Positions 34,339 to 42,728 of a stretch of 64,000 bases of DNA are shown here, in pieces (the first letter of the stretch is position 1; each line of letters begins with the position of its first letter). The notes beneath the pieces were generated by a model that searched no databases, was not told the DNA's origin, and saw only the letters and a program-made list of their open reading frames with translations. Made by a program: the position numbers and the translations under genes. The stretch is from Achromobacter aloeverae (GTDB taxonomy: Bacteria; Pseudomonadota; Gammaproteobacteria; Burkholderiales; Burkholderiaceae_B), in assembly GCF_004121055.1 (NCBI RefSeq), contig NZ_PYAL01000004.1:124001-188000 (forward strand). The letters run 5' to 3'.

Positions 34339-36777
34339 CTACCACTCATATTTGGCGGTGGCGATGACCGCGCGGCCGTTGCCGTACATGCAGACGCTAT
34401 AGGACTGGCAGCCGCTGACATAACGGCGATCGAACAGGTTGCTGGCGTTAAGCGCGAAGCGCCAGTGCGGCATTTCGTAATGCAAGCCCGCGTCATAGAC
34501 GGTGTAGCTGGGAACCTTCAGCGAGTTGTCGGCCGCGCCCGCGGCAGAGCTTTGGTAACGGATGCCCGCGCCCAGGCCGAATCCTTCCAGCGGGCCGGCG
34601 TGCCAGGTCCAGTCCGCCCACAGCGATGCCATCTGGCGCGGACGCGGAATGTCCACCGGCCACTTGCCCTGCGTCTCGTCGTTGGCCTTGGTGATCTTCA
34701 CGTTCTGGAAGGCATAGGCGCCCGTCACGGACAGCTCCGGCGTCAGGCGGCCGACGACGCTCAGTTCGACGCCCTGCGATCGCACCTCGCCGGATTGCAC
34801 GTAGCTGCTGTTGGTGGGGTCGTCGGGATTGTTGGTCAGCACGTTGGTCTGCTTGATCTGGTAGACCGCGGCATTGACGGCCAGGTTGCGGCCTTCGGGC
34901 TGCCAGCGAACGCCGGCCTCAATCTGCCTGCCTTTTGTCGGCGCGGCCCAGTCGCCGTTGGCCAGGCGGGTGTTGGTCACCGGATTGAAGGAGGTCGCGT
35001 AGCTGATGTACGGCGAGATTCCATGGTCGGCGGCGTAAGTCACGCCCGCGCGGCCGGTAAAGGCCTGGTCGCGTTGCTTCGCGCGCGTATCGGCTTCGCG
35101 GTCGTCCTGGGTGGTGCGGGCCCAGTCCTGGCGGCCGCCCAGCGTGAAGGACCAGCGGTTCCACTTGAACTGGTCCTGGACGTAAAGACCCAGCGTGTTG
35201 ATGGTGCTGCGGGTGTCCGTGTGCGGATAGGCGGTGGGACCGTCGAAGATGGAGCGGTCGACGGACGTATGGACCGGGTGGTACAGGTTCAGGGACGGGG
35301 CCTGCGCGAGCCATTCGCTGTCCGTGGTGGATTGCCGACCGTACTCCAGCCCGGTGAGCAGCGTGTGCTCCACGGCGCCCGTGCGGAATTTGGCCTCGGC
35401 CTGGTTATCGATGTCGAACCGGCTGTAGTTGAACTGGAAGATGCCCGCGTAGCGGATCATGGAGGCCATGGTCGGGTCGCTGTCGTCGAGCCCGCCCCCA
35501 TACACCGAACGGTTGTTCAGCTCCGAATGCATGTAGCGCGTGTTCTGGCGCAGGGTCCAGGTGTCGTTTATCCGGTGTTCCAGCATATAGCCCACCGACC
35601 ACTGCTTCTTGCGGTAGTCGTTGAAGTCGGCCTCGCCCGTGTAAAGATTGCGCGAGATGCGGCCATTCGGGTTGGACAGCACCGTGCCTTGCGCCGGCAG
35701 GAAGTTGTTGCTGATGTCGCCGTGGTCGTCCAGGTACGTCGCTGCCAGGGTGAGGGACGTGGCGGCGCTAGGCTGCCAGCGCAGGGATGGCGCGAAGGCT
35801 ACCCGCCTGTCGGGGTTGGGGCCGGTCTGCGAATTGCCGTCGCGGCCCAGCCCCAGCAGGCGGTAGGAGAGGGTGCCGTCGGCGTCGACGTTGTCGCCGA
35901 TGTCGAAAGCCGCCTGCTTGCGGGCGTAATTGCCGACCTGGGTCTCGATTTCGCGGATGCGTTCGCCGTTGGCCAGCTTGCTTTGCGTATCGACGATGGC
36001 GCCCGGATCGCCCTGTCCGTAAAGCACGGACGTGGGGCCCCGCAGCACGGTGATGCTGTCGACCATGTAGGGATCGACGCGCCAGCTTGCCAGGTTCAGG
36101 GTATTGGGCACCGGCAGTCCGTCCACATAGGCCGTGGGCGTGAAGCCCCGCAAGGCCGAATACCAGTCGGAGCGGTTCTCGGAACCGTAGCTGGAAAAGC
36201 CGGGGATGTAGCGCAAGGCCTGGTTGATGTCGGTGGCGCCCGTCATTTCGATCTGCTGGGCGGTGACGACATTGATGGTTTGCGGCACTTCTTCGATCGG
36301 CGTATCGGTCTTGGTTCCGGTGCGCGTGCGCTTGGCGACCAGGCCCTCGACGGCGCTGGTACCGGCGTCCGCATAGACCGACACCGTGGGCAGGGCGGTG
36401 GTTTCCGCGCCGGGGGCCTGGATGACGATGGTATTGCCATCCCGCTTGGCGACCAGCCCCGACCCCGCGAGCAGGCGGTCCAGGGTCTGCTGCAGCGTGT
36501 GCGTGCCGGTTATCGCCGGCGCCTGCTTGCCCTGCACCATTTCAGGCAGGAAATAGACCTGCAGGTCGGCCAGCTTGCCCACCTGCAACAGGGACTGGCC
36601 CAGGGGCTGCGCGGGCATGTCGAGCTTCAGCGAGACGGGCGCGGCCTGGCCATGGGCCGGCGCGGGCGCGGCGCCGAAGACGAGCGCCGCGGCAAGCGCG
36701 AGCGTACCGAGGGTGACGGGGATACGCGCGCCGTGGCGGGACGCGGCCGGGTAGGGTAGGGCGTAGGAGCGGGTCAC
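34339..36777 (-). CDS. TonB-dependent siderophore receptor with STN signalling domain
   Basis: Outer-membrane receptor of 812 residues from a GTG at 36777. A signal peptide ends near AHGQA. The secretin/TonB N-terminal (STN) domain follows (SLKLDMPAQPLGQSLLQVGK to DGNTIVIQ), which contacts FecR. Then come the plug (DSITVLRGPTSVLYGQGDPG) and a barrel ending ATAKYEW. An ATG at 36900 is in frame but lies inside a Fur-like box (36888-36904) and adds a Pro/Arg-rich stretch. I therefore prefer the GTG, although its ribosome site is weak. It belongs to the FecI-FecR unit upstream on the same strand. Confidence 0.9.
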   Translation of the reverse strand: MTRSYALPYPAASRHGARIPVTLGTLALAAALVFGAAPAPAHGQAAPVSLKLDMPAQPLGQSLLQVGKLADLQVYFLPEMVQGKQAPAITGTHTLQQTLDRLLAGSGLVAKRDGNTIVIQAPGAETTALPTVSVYADAGTSAVEGLVAKRTRTGTKTDTPIEEVPQTINVVTAQQIEMTGATDINQALRYIPGFSSYGSENRSDWYSALRGFTPTAYVDGLPVPNTLNLASWRVDPYMVDSITVLRGPTSVLYGQGDPGAIVDTQSKLANGERIREIETQVGNYARKQAAFDIGDNVDADGTLSYRLLGLGRDGNSQTGPNPDRRVAFAPSLRWQPSAATSLTLAATYLDDHGDISNNFLPAQGTVLSNPNGRISRNLYTGEADFNDYRKKQWSVGYMLEHRINDTWTLRQNTRYMHSELNNRSVYGGGLDDSDPTMASMIRYAGIFQFNYSRFDIDNQAEAKFRTGAVEHTLLTGLEYGRQSTTDSEWLAQAPSLNLYHPVHTSVDRSIFDGPTAYPHTDTRSTINTLGLYVQDQFKWNRWSFTLGGRQDWARTTQDDREADTRAKQRDQAFTGRAGVTYAADHGISPYISYATSFNPVTNTRLANGDWAAPTKGRQIEAGVRWQPEGRNLAVNAAVYQIKQTNVLTNNPDDPTNSSYVQSGEVRSQGVELSVVGRLTPELSVTGAYAFQNVKITKANDETQGKWPVDIPRPRQMASLWADWTWHAGPLEGFGLGAGIRYQSSAAGAADNSLKVPSYTVYDAGLHYEMPHWRFALNASNLFDRRYVSGCQSYSVCMYGNGRAVIATAKYEW

Positions 36778-36887
36778 GATCTTCGTTTCTGTTTCTGCGG
36801 ATGCCGTGTGGCGCGGTTGGCGCGGCGGCGGGAAATGCGGCGCAAGCGGCCGACACCTTGATATGAGCGGGCGGAACGGAAAACCCG

Positions 36888-36904
36888 TAATGATTCTCAT
36901 ATCA
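36888..36904 (-). promoter_or_regulatory. Fur-box-like sequence before the STN receptor
   Basis: On the minus strand the site reads TGATATGAGAATCATTA, with the Fur core TGAGAATCATTA. It lies 111 bp upstream of the proposed GTG start and argues against the more upstream ATG at 36900. The gap to fecR also holds a weak stem (36926-36947) followed by a T-rich stretch on the minus strand. Confidence 0.55.
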
Positions 36905-36977
36905 AAAAAGAAACGAAATGTATCTTCGGGCCCTGGGTTCAGCCCGATCTCGACGCCCGGCGCTTGTCGCGGTCGCT

Positions 36978-37952
36978 TTAGCGCGCGACCAGGTCCACGC
37001 TGCCGTCGGCTTGCGGCACCACCCGCAGCGGCGCCAGGGTGGGCAAGACCCGGAGAAAGGCGCTGGTGTCCGCGACATCGAACACGCCGGCGATGCGCAG
37101 GCCGCGCAGGGCGCCGGCGACCCGGATGGGATGTTCGCGATAGCGGTTCATCTCCCTGGCGACCGCCTCCAGCGGCGTATCCGTGAAGACCGCCTTGCCC
37201 TGGCGCCAGGCCGTCAGCGACGAGACATCCATCGCGTCGACATGCAGGGGCTCGTCACGGCCGCTGACGCGTAGGCCCTGGCCACGCACCAGGGCTGCCC
37301 GCTGGCGGTTCCACCACGGGCCGGTGCGCAACTCCACCGAACCGGATTCGACCGCGACGGCGAGCACGCCGTCCTCGAAGCGAACATCGAAGCGCGTGCC
37401 GGTGACGCGTACGCTGCCGGCCTGCGTTTCGACGATGAAAGGCTTGGCCGCGTCCGGCGCGACCTCGAACATGATCTCGCCCGTGTCCATGACCACGTGC
37501 CGTTCGGTGGCCGTGTAGCGCACGCGCGCCTGCGTGGCGGTATTCAAGGTGATTCGGGACTGATCCGGCAACAGGACCGTGCGCAGCTCGCCGCGCGCGG
37601 TGGCGTAGCGGTCCTCGAACAGCACGGGCGCGGCGCCGGGCACGATTACGCACGCCACGACAGCCGCGCAGGCCGCCGCGCCCAGCGCCCAGGCGAGGCG
37701 CCGGCGCGCCGGGCGCGGCGCCTGGGGCGGCCGCAGCAGGAAGCGCAAGGCGTGGTCAGGCGTTGCCCGTGCGATGCCCCACGTTTCCTGCATCTCCCGA
37801 TAGGCCTGCGCGTGCGCCGGATCGGCGTGCAGCCAGGCTTCGAAGCGCAGGCGCTCGCCGGCCGTCATCAAGCCGCCGTGATCGCGGGCGAACCAGTAGG
37901 CGGCGGCGTCGACCGGGTCGGCGGGCGGGGGGAGGGCGTCAGGCGCGTCCAT
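36978..37952 (-). CDS. FecR-family anti-sigma/transducer protein
   Basis: Inner-membrane protein of 324 residues that relays siderophore binding from the STN receptor to the sigma factor. The cytosolic N-terminus has the DUF4880 pattern AAYWFARDHGGLMTAGERLRFEAWL (described here by its ends AAYWF and FEAWL). One membrane segment lies at about 88-108. The periplasmic FecR domain has LPDQSRITLNTAT and VTGTRFDVR. A C-terminal STN-like part ends at VDLVAR. It lies between the sigma gene (59 bp upstream) and the receptor. Confidence 0.92.
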   Translation of the reverse strand: MDAPDALPPPADPVDAAAYWFARDHGGLMTAGERLRFEAWLHADPAHAQAYREMQETWGIARATPDHALRFLLRPPQAPRPARRRLAWALGAAACAAVVACVIVPGAAPVLFEDRYATARGELRTVLLPDQSRITLNTATQARVRYTATERHVVMDTGEIMFEVAPDAAKPFIVETQAGSVRVTGTRFDVRFEDGVLAVAVESGSVELRTGPWWNRQRAALVRGQGLRVSGRDEPLHVDAMDVSSLTAWRQGKAVFTDTPLEAVAREMNRYREHPIRVAGALRGLRIAGVFDVADTSAFLRVLPTLAPLRVVPQADGSVDLVAR

Positions 37953-38011
37953 GGTGTCGAACGGCGGGGCGTTCGCGTAGCGGAGGAAGAAAACGCCTGG
38001 AATCGATCATG

Positions 38012-38518
38012 TCATCGGGCATAGGGGTGCAGGCGCGCATGCAGGTGCCGCATGGTGCGCGCGAGGTATTTTTCCACACTGCTGACGGACAGCCCCAGCG
38101 TGGCCGCGATCTCCGGCACCGTCTGCCCTTCCAGCCGATGCCAGGCGAAGACGGCCGCGCAGGGATGCGGCAGTTCCGCCAGCGCGTCCAGCAAGGCGCG
38201 GGACAGCTGCGCCGTGCGGGCATGGCTTTCCGGATCGTCCTGGTTGGGAGGATGCTCGTCTTCCCGCAGGTCCTGGAGGGCGATGGCGGCTTCGCGCCGC
38301 AGGCGGGTATGCTGGTTGATCAGCCCATGGTGCATGCTGCGATGCAGATATGCGCGCGGATTGCGTATGGCGGATACGTCGCCCGCCAGCATGTTGGCGA
38401 TGGCGTCATGCGCCGTATCCTGCGCATCGCCCTGGCGTGGCTCCTTGCGCCGCCAAGTCGCCAGCAGCTCGCGGTAATAGGCGAGCCACCCGTGTTCGGT
38501 GGGATAGGAGCGGCGCAT
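38012..38518 (-). CDS. ECF sigma factor, FecI type
   Basis: Sigma factor of 168 residues with region 2 (ELLATWRRKEPRQGDAQDTAHDAI) and region 4 (LPHPCAAVFAWHRLEGQTVPEIAATLGLSVSSVEKYLARTM, named here by its motifs SVSSVEKYL). The last motif is a hallmark of FecI-like iron sigma factors. It directs transcription of the downstream receptor when its siderophore is present. The ATG at 38518 and a GTG at 38533 are both possible starts; neither has a strong ribosome site. A Fur-like box lies just upstream. Confidence 0.9.
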   Translation of the reverse strand: MRRSYPTEHGWLAYYRELLATWRRKEPRQGDAQDTAHDAIANMLAGDVSAIRNPRAYLHRSMHHGLINQHTRLRREAAIALQDLREDEHPPNQDDPESHARTAQLSRALLDALAELPHPCAAVFAWHRLEGQTVPEIAATLGLSVSSVEKYLARTMRHLHARLHPYAR

Positions 38519-38556
38519 GCGGCGTGTAGGCACCGAAAGGGCGGAGCGGCAGATTA

Positions 38557-38578
38557 TTGCAAATAATTATTATTCGCG
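38557..38578 (-). promoter_or_regulatory. Fur-box-like AT-rich palindrome before the FecI gene
   Basis: TTGCAAATAATTATTATTCGCG has an imperfect palindromic centre AATAATTATT in a GC-rich context, 40 bp upstream of the sigma gene. Iron repression of FecI genes by Fur is the rule in this family. Confidence 0.5.
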
Positions 38579-38631
38579 CAAAATCCGGCGTGCGTCGGAG
38601 GCAGCAGCGCGGACGCCAAGCGCCTGGCGGC

Positions 38632-39546
38632 TCAGGCGCGCAGGGCGACCGCGCCCGGCAATGCCAGGGCTTGCAGCAAGGCCTCGCGGAGCACGGCGAG
38701 CGGGCCGGCATACCGGCCCGCCGGAGGACGGTGTAGCAGCCATGCGCGCACGCTGGGCGCGAAACCCGGTGTGCGAATGACCATGTAGCGATCCGGGCAG
38801 GTGCAGGCCGCGAAGGCCGCGGGCGTGACAATGCCGATGCCCATGCCCCGCGCCACCAGGGACAACCGCAGGTCCGCACTCTGGGCTTCCGCCGCGACAT
38901 TGAATGGCAGGCCGCGCGATTCGAAGTGATTGCGCAGGCTGGCCCGAAAGCCGCAGCCGGTTTCGTTCATGACCCAGGGGAATTCGGCAAGCCTTGCCAG
39001 GTCCGCCGTCGCGGGCACGCCCAGTTCGGGCGCGGCCACCAGCAGGACGGGCTGTCCGCCCAGGTCATCGCCCGCCAGTCCGTCGGGCTCGGATGCGCCT
39101 TCCGTGAGGCACAGTATCGCGGCATCGACCTCGCTGCGCTGCAATTGCGCGACCAGGGCAGGCGACCAGCCGGACAAGATGCGCAAGGACAATTTTGGAT
39201 AGGCCTCCCGCAGGCGGTCCAAGGGCAGCGCAAGCGCCGCTTCGGATAGATAGGGCATGACGCCGATGCGCATTTCACCTTCGAGGGGCGCGTCCGGGGA
39301 AACGCCGGCGACCAGGTCGTTGATCGAATGCAGGACGCGGCGTCCCCGCTCGTACGCCTCGCGACCCGCGGCGGTGGGCTTGAACGGCTTGGACTGCCGG
39401 TCGAGCAGCGCGGTGCCCAGTTCTTCCTCCAGATTCTGTATGCGCCGTGTCAGGCCCGGCTGGGTTACATGAAGGCGGGCAGACGCCGCCACCAGCGAAC
39501 CGGTTTCGACCACCGCGAGAAACGCTTCCAGGTCACGTATGTTCAT
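38632..39546 (-). CDS. LysR-family transcriptional regulator
   Basis: Regulator of 304 residues starting MNIRDLEAFLAVVETGSLVAAS. The HTH recognition helix is in LHVTQPGLTRRIQNLE, and the effector domain begins about residue 90 (GEMRIGVMPYLSEAAL). It is divergent from the MFS gene at 39643 across a 96-bp AT-rich gap and probably controls it. A run of Ala/Leu closes the protein (ALALPGAVALRA). Confidence 0.9.
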   Translation of the reverse strand: MNIRDLEAFLAVVETGSLVAASARLHVTQPGLTRRIQNLEEELGTALLDRQSKPFKPTAAGREAYERGRRVLHSINDLVAGVSPDAPLEGEMRIGVMPYLSEAALALPLDRLREAYPKLSLRILSGWSPALVAQLQRSEVDAAILCLTEGASEPDGLAGDDLGGQPVLLVAAPELGVPATADLARLAEFPWVMNETGCGFRASLRNHFESRGLPFNVAAEAQSADLRLSLVARGMGIGIVTPAAFAACTCPDRYMVIRTPGFAPSVRAWLLHRPPAGRYAGPLAVLREALLQALALPGAVALRA

Positions 39547-39642
39547 GCGAAATCCGCATAGAAGTTATTCAAATTTTTGAATTGCCTCATGTTGCGAGAG
39601 GCGCATAAAGTGCGCATCAAATATAGCAAATAAGGTAATTCC

Positions 39643-40959
39643 ATGACACAGCTACATCCTGCTTCCTGCAAGCCGGGCGCGCAGGCATCGCTACCGCCCG
39701 CCCATGGTTCTTGCGCGGACGCATCGTCCGATTCCGTTTCCATCGCGGCGCCGAAAGGGCGGGACGCGGGTTCAACCCTGACGCCCGCGCTGACCCTGCT
39801 TCTTGCCGCATCGGTCGGCGTCATCGTGACGAATCTGTTTGCGCCGCAGACCCTGGTGGCGCCGATGGCGGCCTCTCTGGGCCTGGATATGGGACACAGC
39901 GGGCTGATCGCGATGATGACCTTGTTGGGATATGCCTGCGGGCTTTTCCTGCTGGTTCCCTTGGCCGACCTGGTGGAGAACCGGCGCCTGGTGCTGGTCG
40001 AACTGCTGGTGGCCATCGCGGCCGCGGGCACCGCCGCCGTGGCCGGCGATGCGACGGGCTTGATGGCGGCGTTATTCGTGCTGGGCATGGCCTGTTCGGC
40101 CATCCAGGTCCTGGTCCCGATTGCCGCCGATATGGCCGCGCCCGCGCAGCGGGGTCGCGTCATCGGCGATGTGATGGGCGGATTGATGGTGGGTATCCTG
40201 CTGGCGCGTCCCATCGCCAGCCTGATCGCCCAGGCATGGGGCTGGCGGGGTTTCTACGTGGCGAGCGCCTTGGGTATGTCGGTTATCGCGTTGGTACTGG
40301 TGGCGCGACTGCCGCGGCGGCGGCCCGTGGCGCGCGATTCCTACGGCGCCCTGATCGCATCGCTCTGGGGGCTGTTGCGCGGGGAGCCCGTGCTGCGGCG
40401 GCGGTCGCTGTCCGCCGCGCTCGCGATGGCGGCGTTCAGCCTCTACTGGAGCGCGGTGGCGCTGCGGTTGGCGCAAGCGCCCTTCGGTTTCGATCAGGTG
40501 GACATCGCGGTGTTCGCCCTGGTGGGCGCGGGAGGCGCCATCGCGACGCCGTGGTTCGGCCGCGCGGGAGACCGTGGGTGGACCCGGTCCGCGACGCTTG
40601 CGGCCGATGCGCTGATGATCGCCGGCTTCGGCGTCGCGGCCTGGGCCGGATGGACACGGACAGGCAGCGCGACGCTGCCGATGATCGCGATGGGGATGGC
40701 GGCCGTCCTGCTGGACGTCGGCGTGACGGGCGACCAGACGCTGGGCCGTCGCGCCATCAACATGCTGCGGCCGGAAGCCCGCGGCCGCATCAACGGCCTG
40801 TTCGTCGGGCTGTTCTTCCTGGGCGGGGCGGCGGGGTCGGCACTGGCGGGCATCGCGTGGGTGCTGGGTGGCTGGCCCGCGGTCTGCGTGATGGGCGCGA
40901 TCTTCTCCGCCGCCGCCTTGGTGGTGGGCATGGGCGGGCGGGAAGGCGCGCATTCCTGA
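39643..40959 (+). CDS. MFS exporter of the arabinose/drug type
   Basis: Membrane protein of 438 residues with about 12 predicted segments and a 45-residue hydrophilic N-terminus. PLADLVENRRLVL corresponds to motif A after TM2, and PIAADMAAPAQRGRVIGDVMGGLMVGILLARP (named by its ends PIAAD and LLARP) to the motif-C region. This style is typical of DHA1-like efflux proteins whose genes face LysR regulators. AAGGTAATTCC precedes the ATG. Substrate unknown. Confidence 0.88.
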   Translation: MTQLHPASCKPGAQASLPPAHGSCADASSDSVSIAAPKGRDAGSTLTPALTLLLAASVGVIVTNLFAPQTLVAPMAASLGLDMGHSGLIAMMTLLGYACGLFLLVPLADLVENRRLVLVELLVAIAAAGTAAVAGDATGLMAALFVLGMACSAIQVLVPIAADMAAPAQRGRVIGDVMGGLMVGILLARPIASLIAQAWGWRGFYVASALGMSVIALVLVARLPRRRPVARDSYGALIASLWGLLRGEPVLRRRSLSAALAMAAFSLYWSAVALRLAQAPFGFDQVDIAVFALVGAGGAIATPWFGRAGDRGWTRSATLAADALMIAGFGVAAWAGWTRTGSATLPMIAMGMAAVLLDVGVTGDQTLGRRAINMLRPEARGRINGLFVGLFFLGGAAGSALAGIAWVLGGWPAVCVMGAIFSAAALVVGMGGREGAHS

Positions 40960-41016
40960 CGTGGGCCGCGACGAGCGCGGATACGCGCGGCGGTACGCAA
41001 CAAAAAGGACGGCGGA

Positions 41017-41481
41017 TCAGGACGAGGGCGGGACCACCAGCTCGACGCCACCCATGAACAGCGGCGCTATCGTGAAGGTCTGGAAGCGCCAGCGTCCGTC
41101 GGCGCCGCGCAGGCATTGCGCAGCGATGTCCGCGACCAGGATGGGAGGCGCGGCGGGCAGCACAGGCGCGCCGTCGTCGGCGTAGACGGTCATGGATCCT
41201 TCCACCCAGCCGCGATCGGGATGGTCCGCGTGGGCGCGCAGGTTGGAAACCAGGTGCCGCACCAGGCGGGGTTTGCCGCGTCGGCGCCGATGCTCATAGT
41301 AGGCCGCGATGTCGGCATGGCCCCGCATGCGGTGTCCGCACATCAGGTACAGGCAGTCCTCGGTGTAGAAGTCCAGCGCCCGCGCCGCATCGTTCGCGTC
41401 GACATCGCGCCAGTATTCGATGACCAGGTCCTTCAGCGCGTCTCGCCGCAGATAGGCCTGGAGGTCGGTCTGGTCCGTCAC
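41017..41481 (-). CDS. SnoaL/NTF2-like protein (ring-hydroxylating dioxygenase small-subunit-like)
   Basis: Protein of 154 residues with an NTF2-like cone fold: DLVIEYWRDVDANDAARALDFYTEDC near the N-terminus and HLVSNLRAHADHPDRGWVEGSMTVY in the sheet. Such proteins include small hydrolases, isomerases and the beta subunits of aromatic dioxygenases. The GTG start at 41481 overlaps the last codon and stop of the upstream Bug gene and has AAGGAG before it, so translation is coupled. The next gene on this strand is not present, so its partner enzyme is unclear. Confidence 0.75.
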   Translation of the reverse strand: MTDQTDLQAYLRRDALKDLVIEYWRDVDANDAARALDFYTEDCLYLMCGHRMRGHADIAAYYEHRRRRGKPRLVRHLVSNLRAHADHPDRGWVEGSMTVYADDGAPVLPAAPPILVADIAAQCLRGADGRWRFQTFTIAPLFMGGVELVVPPSS

Positions 41482-42419
41482 TTCATCATCTCCTTCCACT
41501 TGACTGCCTGCGTCTTGATGAAGGCATCCATGTCTTGCGGCGTTCCGGAGAGCGTTTCCGCCGCGGCATCGCTGAGCATCTTCTTGAAGTCCGGTTCGGC
41601 CAGCGCGGCGCGGATTGCTTCGTTCAACGTCTTTACGACGTCCGGCGGCATGCCCTTGGGGCCGGCGATGCCGTACCAGAGCGACATGTCGAACCGCGGA
41701 TAACCCTGCTCGGCGAAAGTGGGCAGGTCCGGTACGTCGGCGTGCCGCGTCTGTCCGGTGACCGCCAGGCCGCGCAGGCGCCCATTCTGGATATAGGCGC
41801 GCAGGCTCTGCAAGCTGAGCAAGGTGGAGTCCACCTGTCCGCTCAGCACGTCGGTCAACGCGGGCGCCGTTCCCTTGTAGGGGATGTGCATCAACCGCAT
41901 GCCCGCTTCCTTCGAAAGCGTCTCCATGCCGTAATTGGTCGCGCCGCCTTCCCCCAGCGATGCATAGGAGATCGTGCCGGGATTCTTCCTGGCGGCGTCG
42001 ATGTAGTCGCGCAACGTCGCGCCCTTGAACTTGGGTCCGGCCGCCAAGGCCACCGGCACGGACGCCAGCATGCCGACGGACGTGAATTGCGTGACGGGAT
42101 CCGCGTCCGGAACCTGGAGCATCTTGACGGTGCCGTCCGATGAGGTGACCAGCAGCGTGTAGCCGTCCGGCGCCGCGCGCATGACGTATTCCGATCCGAT
42201 CAAGGCGGACGCCCCGGGCCGGTTGTCGACGATGACGGAAACGCCGAGCCGCTTGCCGAGTTTCTGCGCGACCATGCGCCCCAGGTTGTCCGTCAGTCCC
42301 CCAGGAGGCCAGGGCACCACGATGGTGATCGAACGCTCCGGATAGCCCGCGGCGCGGCTCGGCGGCGCGAACAGGAATAAGCACGCCGCGACGGCGGCGA
42401 GAGTCCAGCGACATCTCAT
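41478..42419 (-). CDS. Bug/TctC-family periplasmic solute-binding protein
   Basis: Protein of 313 residues with a short signal peptide (cleavage near SRAAG). The family loops are VPWPPGGLTDN and AAPDGYTLLV, followed by HIPYKGTAPAL and SGQVDSTLL. AAGGGGAA precedes the ATG. It is followed by the SnoaL-like gene with a 4-bp overlap and is divergent from the amidohydrolase gene at 42729, which may act on its ligand. Confidence 0.92.
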   Translation of the reverse strand: MRCRWTLAAVAACLFLFAPPSRAAGYPERSITIVVPWPPGGLTDNLGRMVAQKLGKRLGVSVIVDNRPGASALIGSEYVMRAAPDGYTLLVTSSDGTVKMLQVPDADPVTQFTSVGMLASVPVALAAGPKFKGATLRDYIDAARKNPGTISYASLGEGGATNYGMETLSKEAGMRLMHIPYKGTAPALTDVLSGQVDSTLLSLQSLRAYIQNGRLRGLAVTGQTRHADVPDLPTFAEQGYPRFDMSLWYGIAGPKGMPPDVVKTLNEAIRAALAEPDFKKMLSDAAAETLSGTPQDMDAFIKTQAVKWKEMMK

Positions 42420-42728
42420 GTCGGTTCCCCTTGATGAACGCGATGACGATGCGGGTTTTCTTTGTCGCGGGACGATTTTTCATTGCATTGTCCCGTTGCC
42501 GCCGAATGTACTTTCGGCCCGATGCGACACGCAATGGCAATTATCACAATGCAATATCGCAGCCCCGAAAAAAGCCGTAAATCGCGGCATGCGGGCCTAT
42601 ACGCGACAACGCGCCAAGCTGGATGTTTTTACCCATTGTCGGTGGCCTTGCACCCCTTCATAATCGGCGGCGGCAATACAAGCAGAAGATCCAGAACCGC
42701 CTCTCACTACAAGCCGGAAGACGTCACC
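42420..42728. promoter_or_regulatory. Divergent promoter region with repeated ATTGCATTG sites
   Basis: This 309-bp gap has no gene. ATTGCATTGT (42482-42491) and ACAATGCAAT (42546-42555) form a perfect 10-bp inverted repeat 54 bp apart, and a related CAATGGCAAT lies at 42532-42541. CGGGAC/GTCCCG arms (42468-42473 and 42490-42495) flank the first site. The layout suggests two cooperating operators for both divergent genes. Confidence 0.45.

Noticed and set aside
34465-36759. 764-codon open frame antisense to the STN receptor
   Set aside because: Long only because of GC skew in codon positions; the plus-strand product is a low-complexity Arg/Gly/Val mix, and the opposite strand has a complete receptor.
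42462-42728. 89-residue N-terminal extension of the amidohydrolase
   Set aside because: The sequence is unlike the family, covers the promoter region, and the ATG at 42729 begins the conserved domain.
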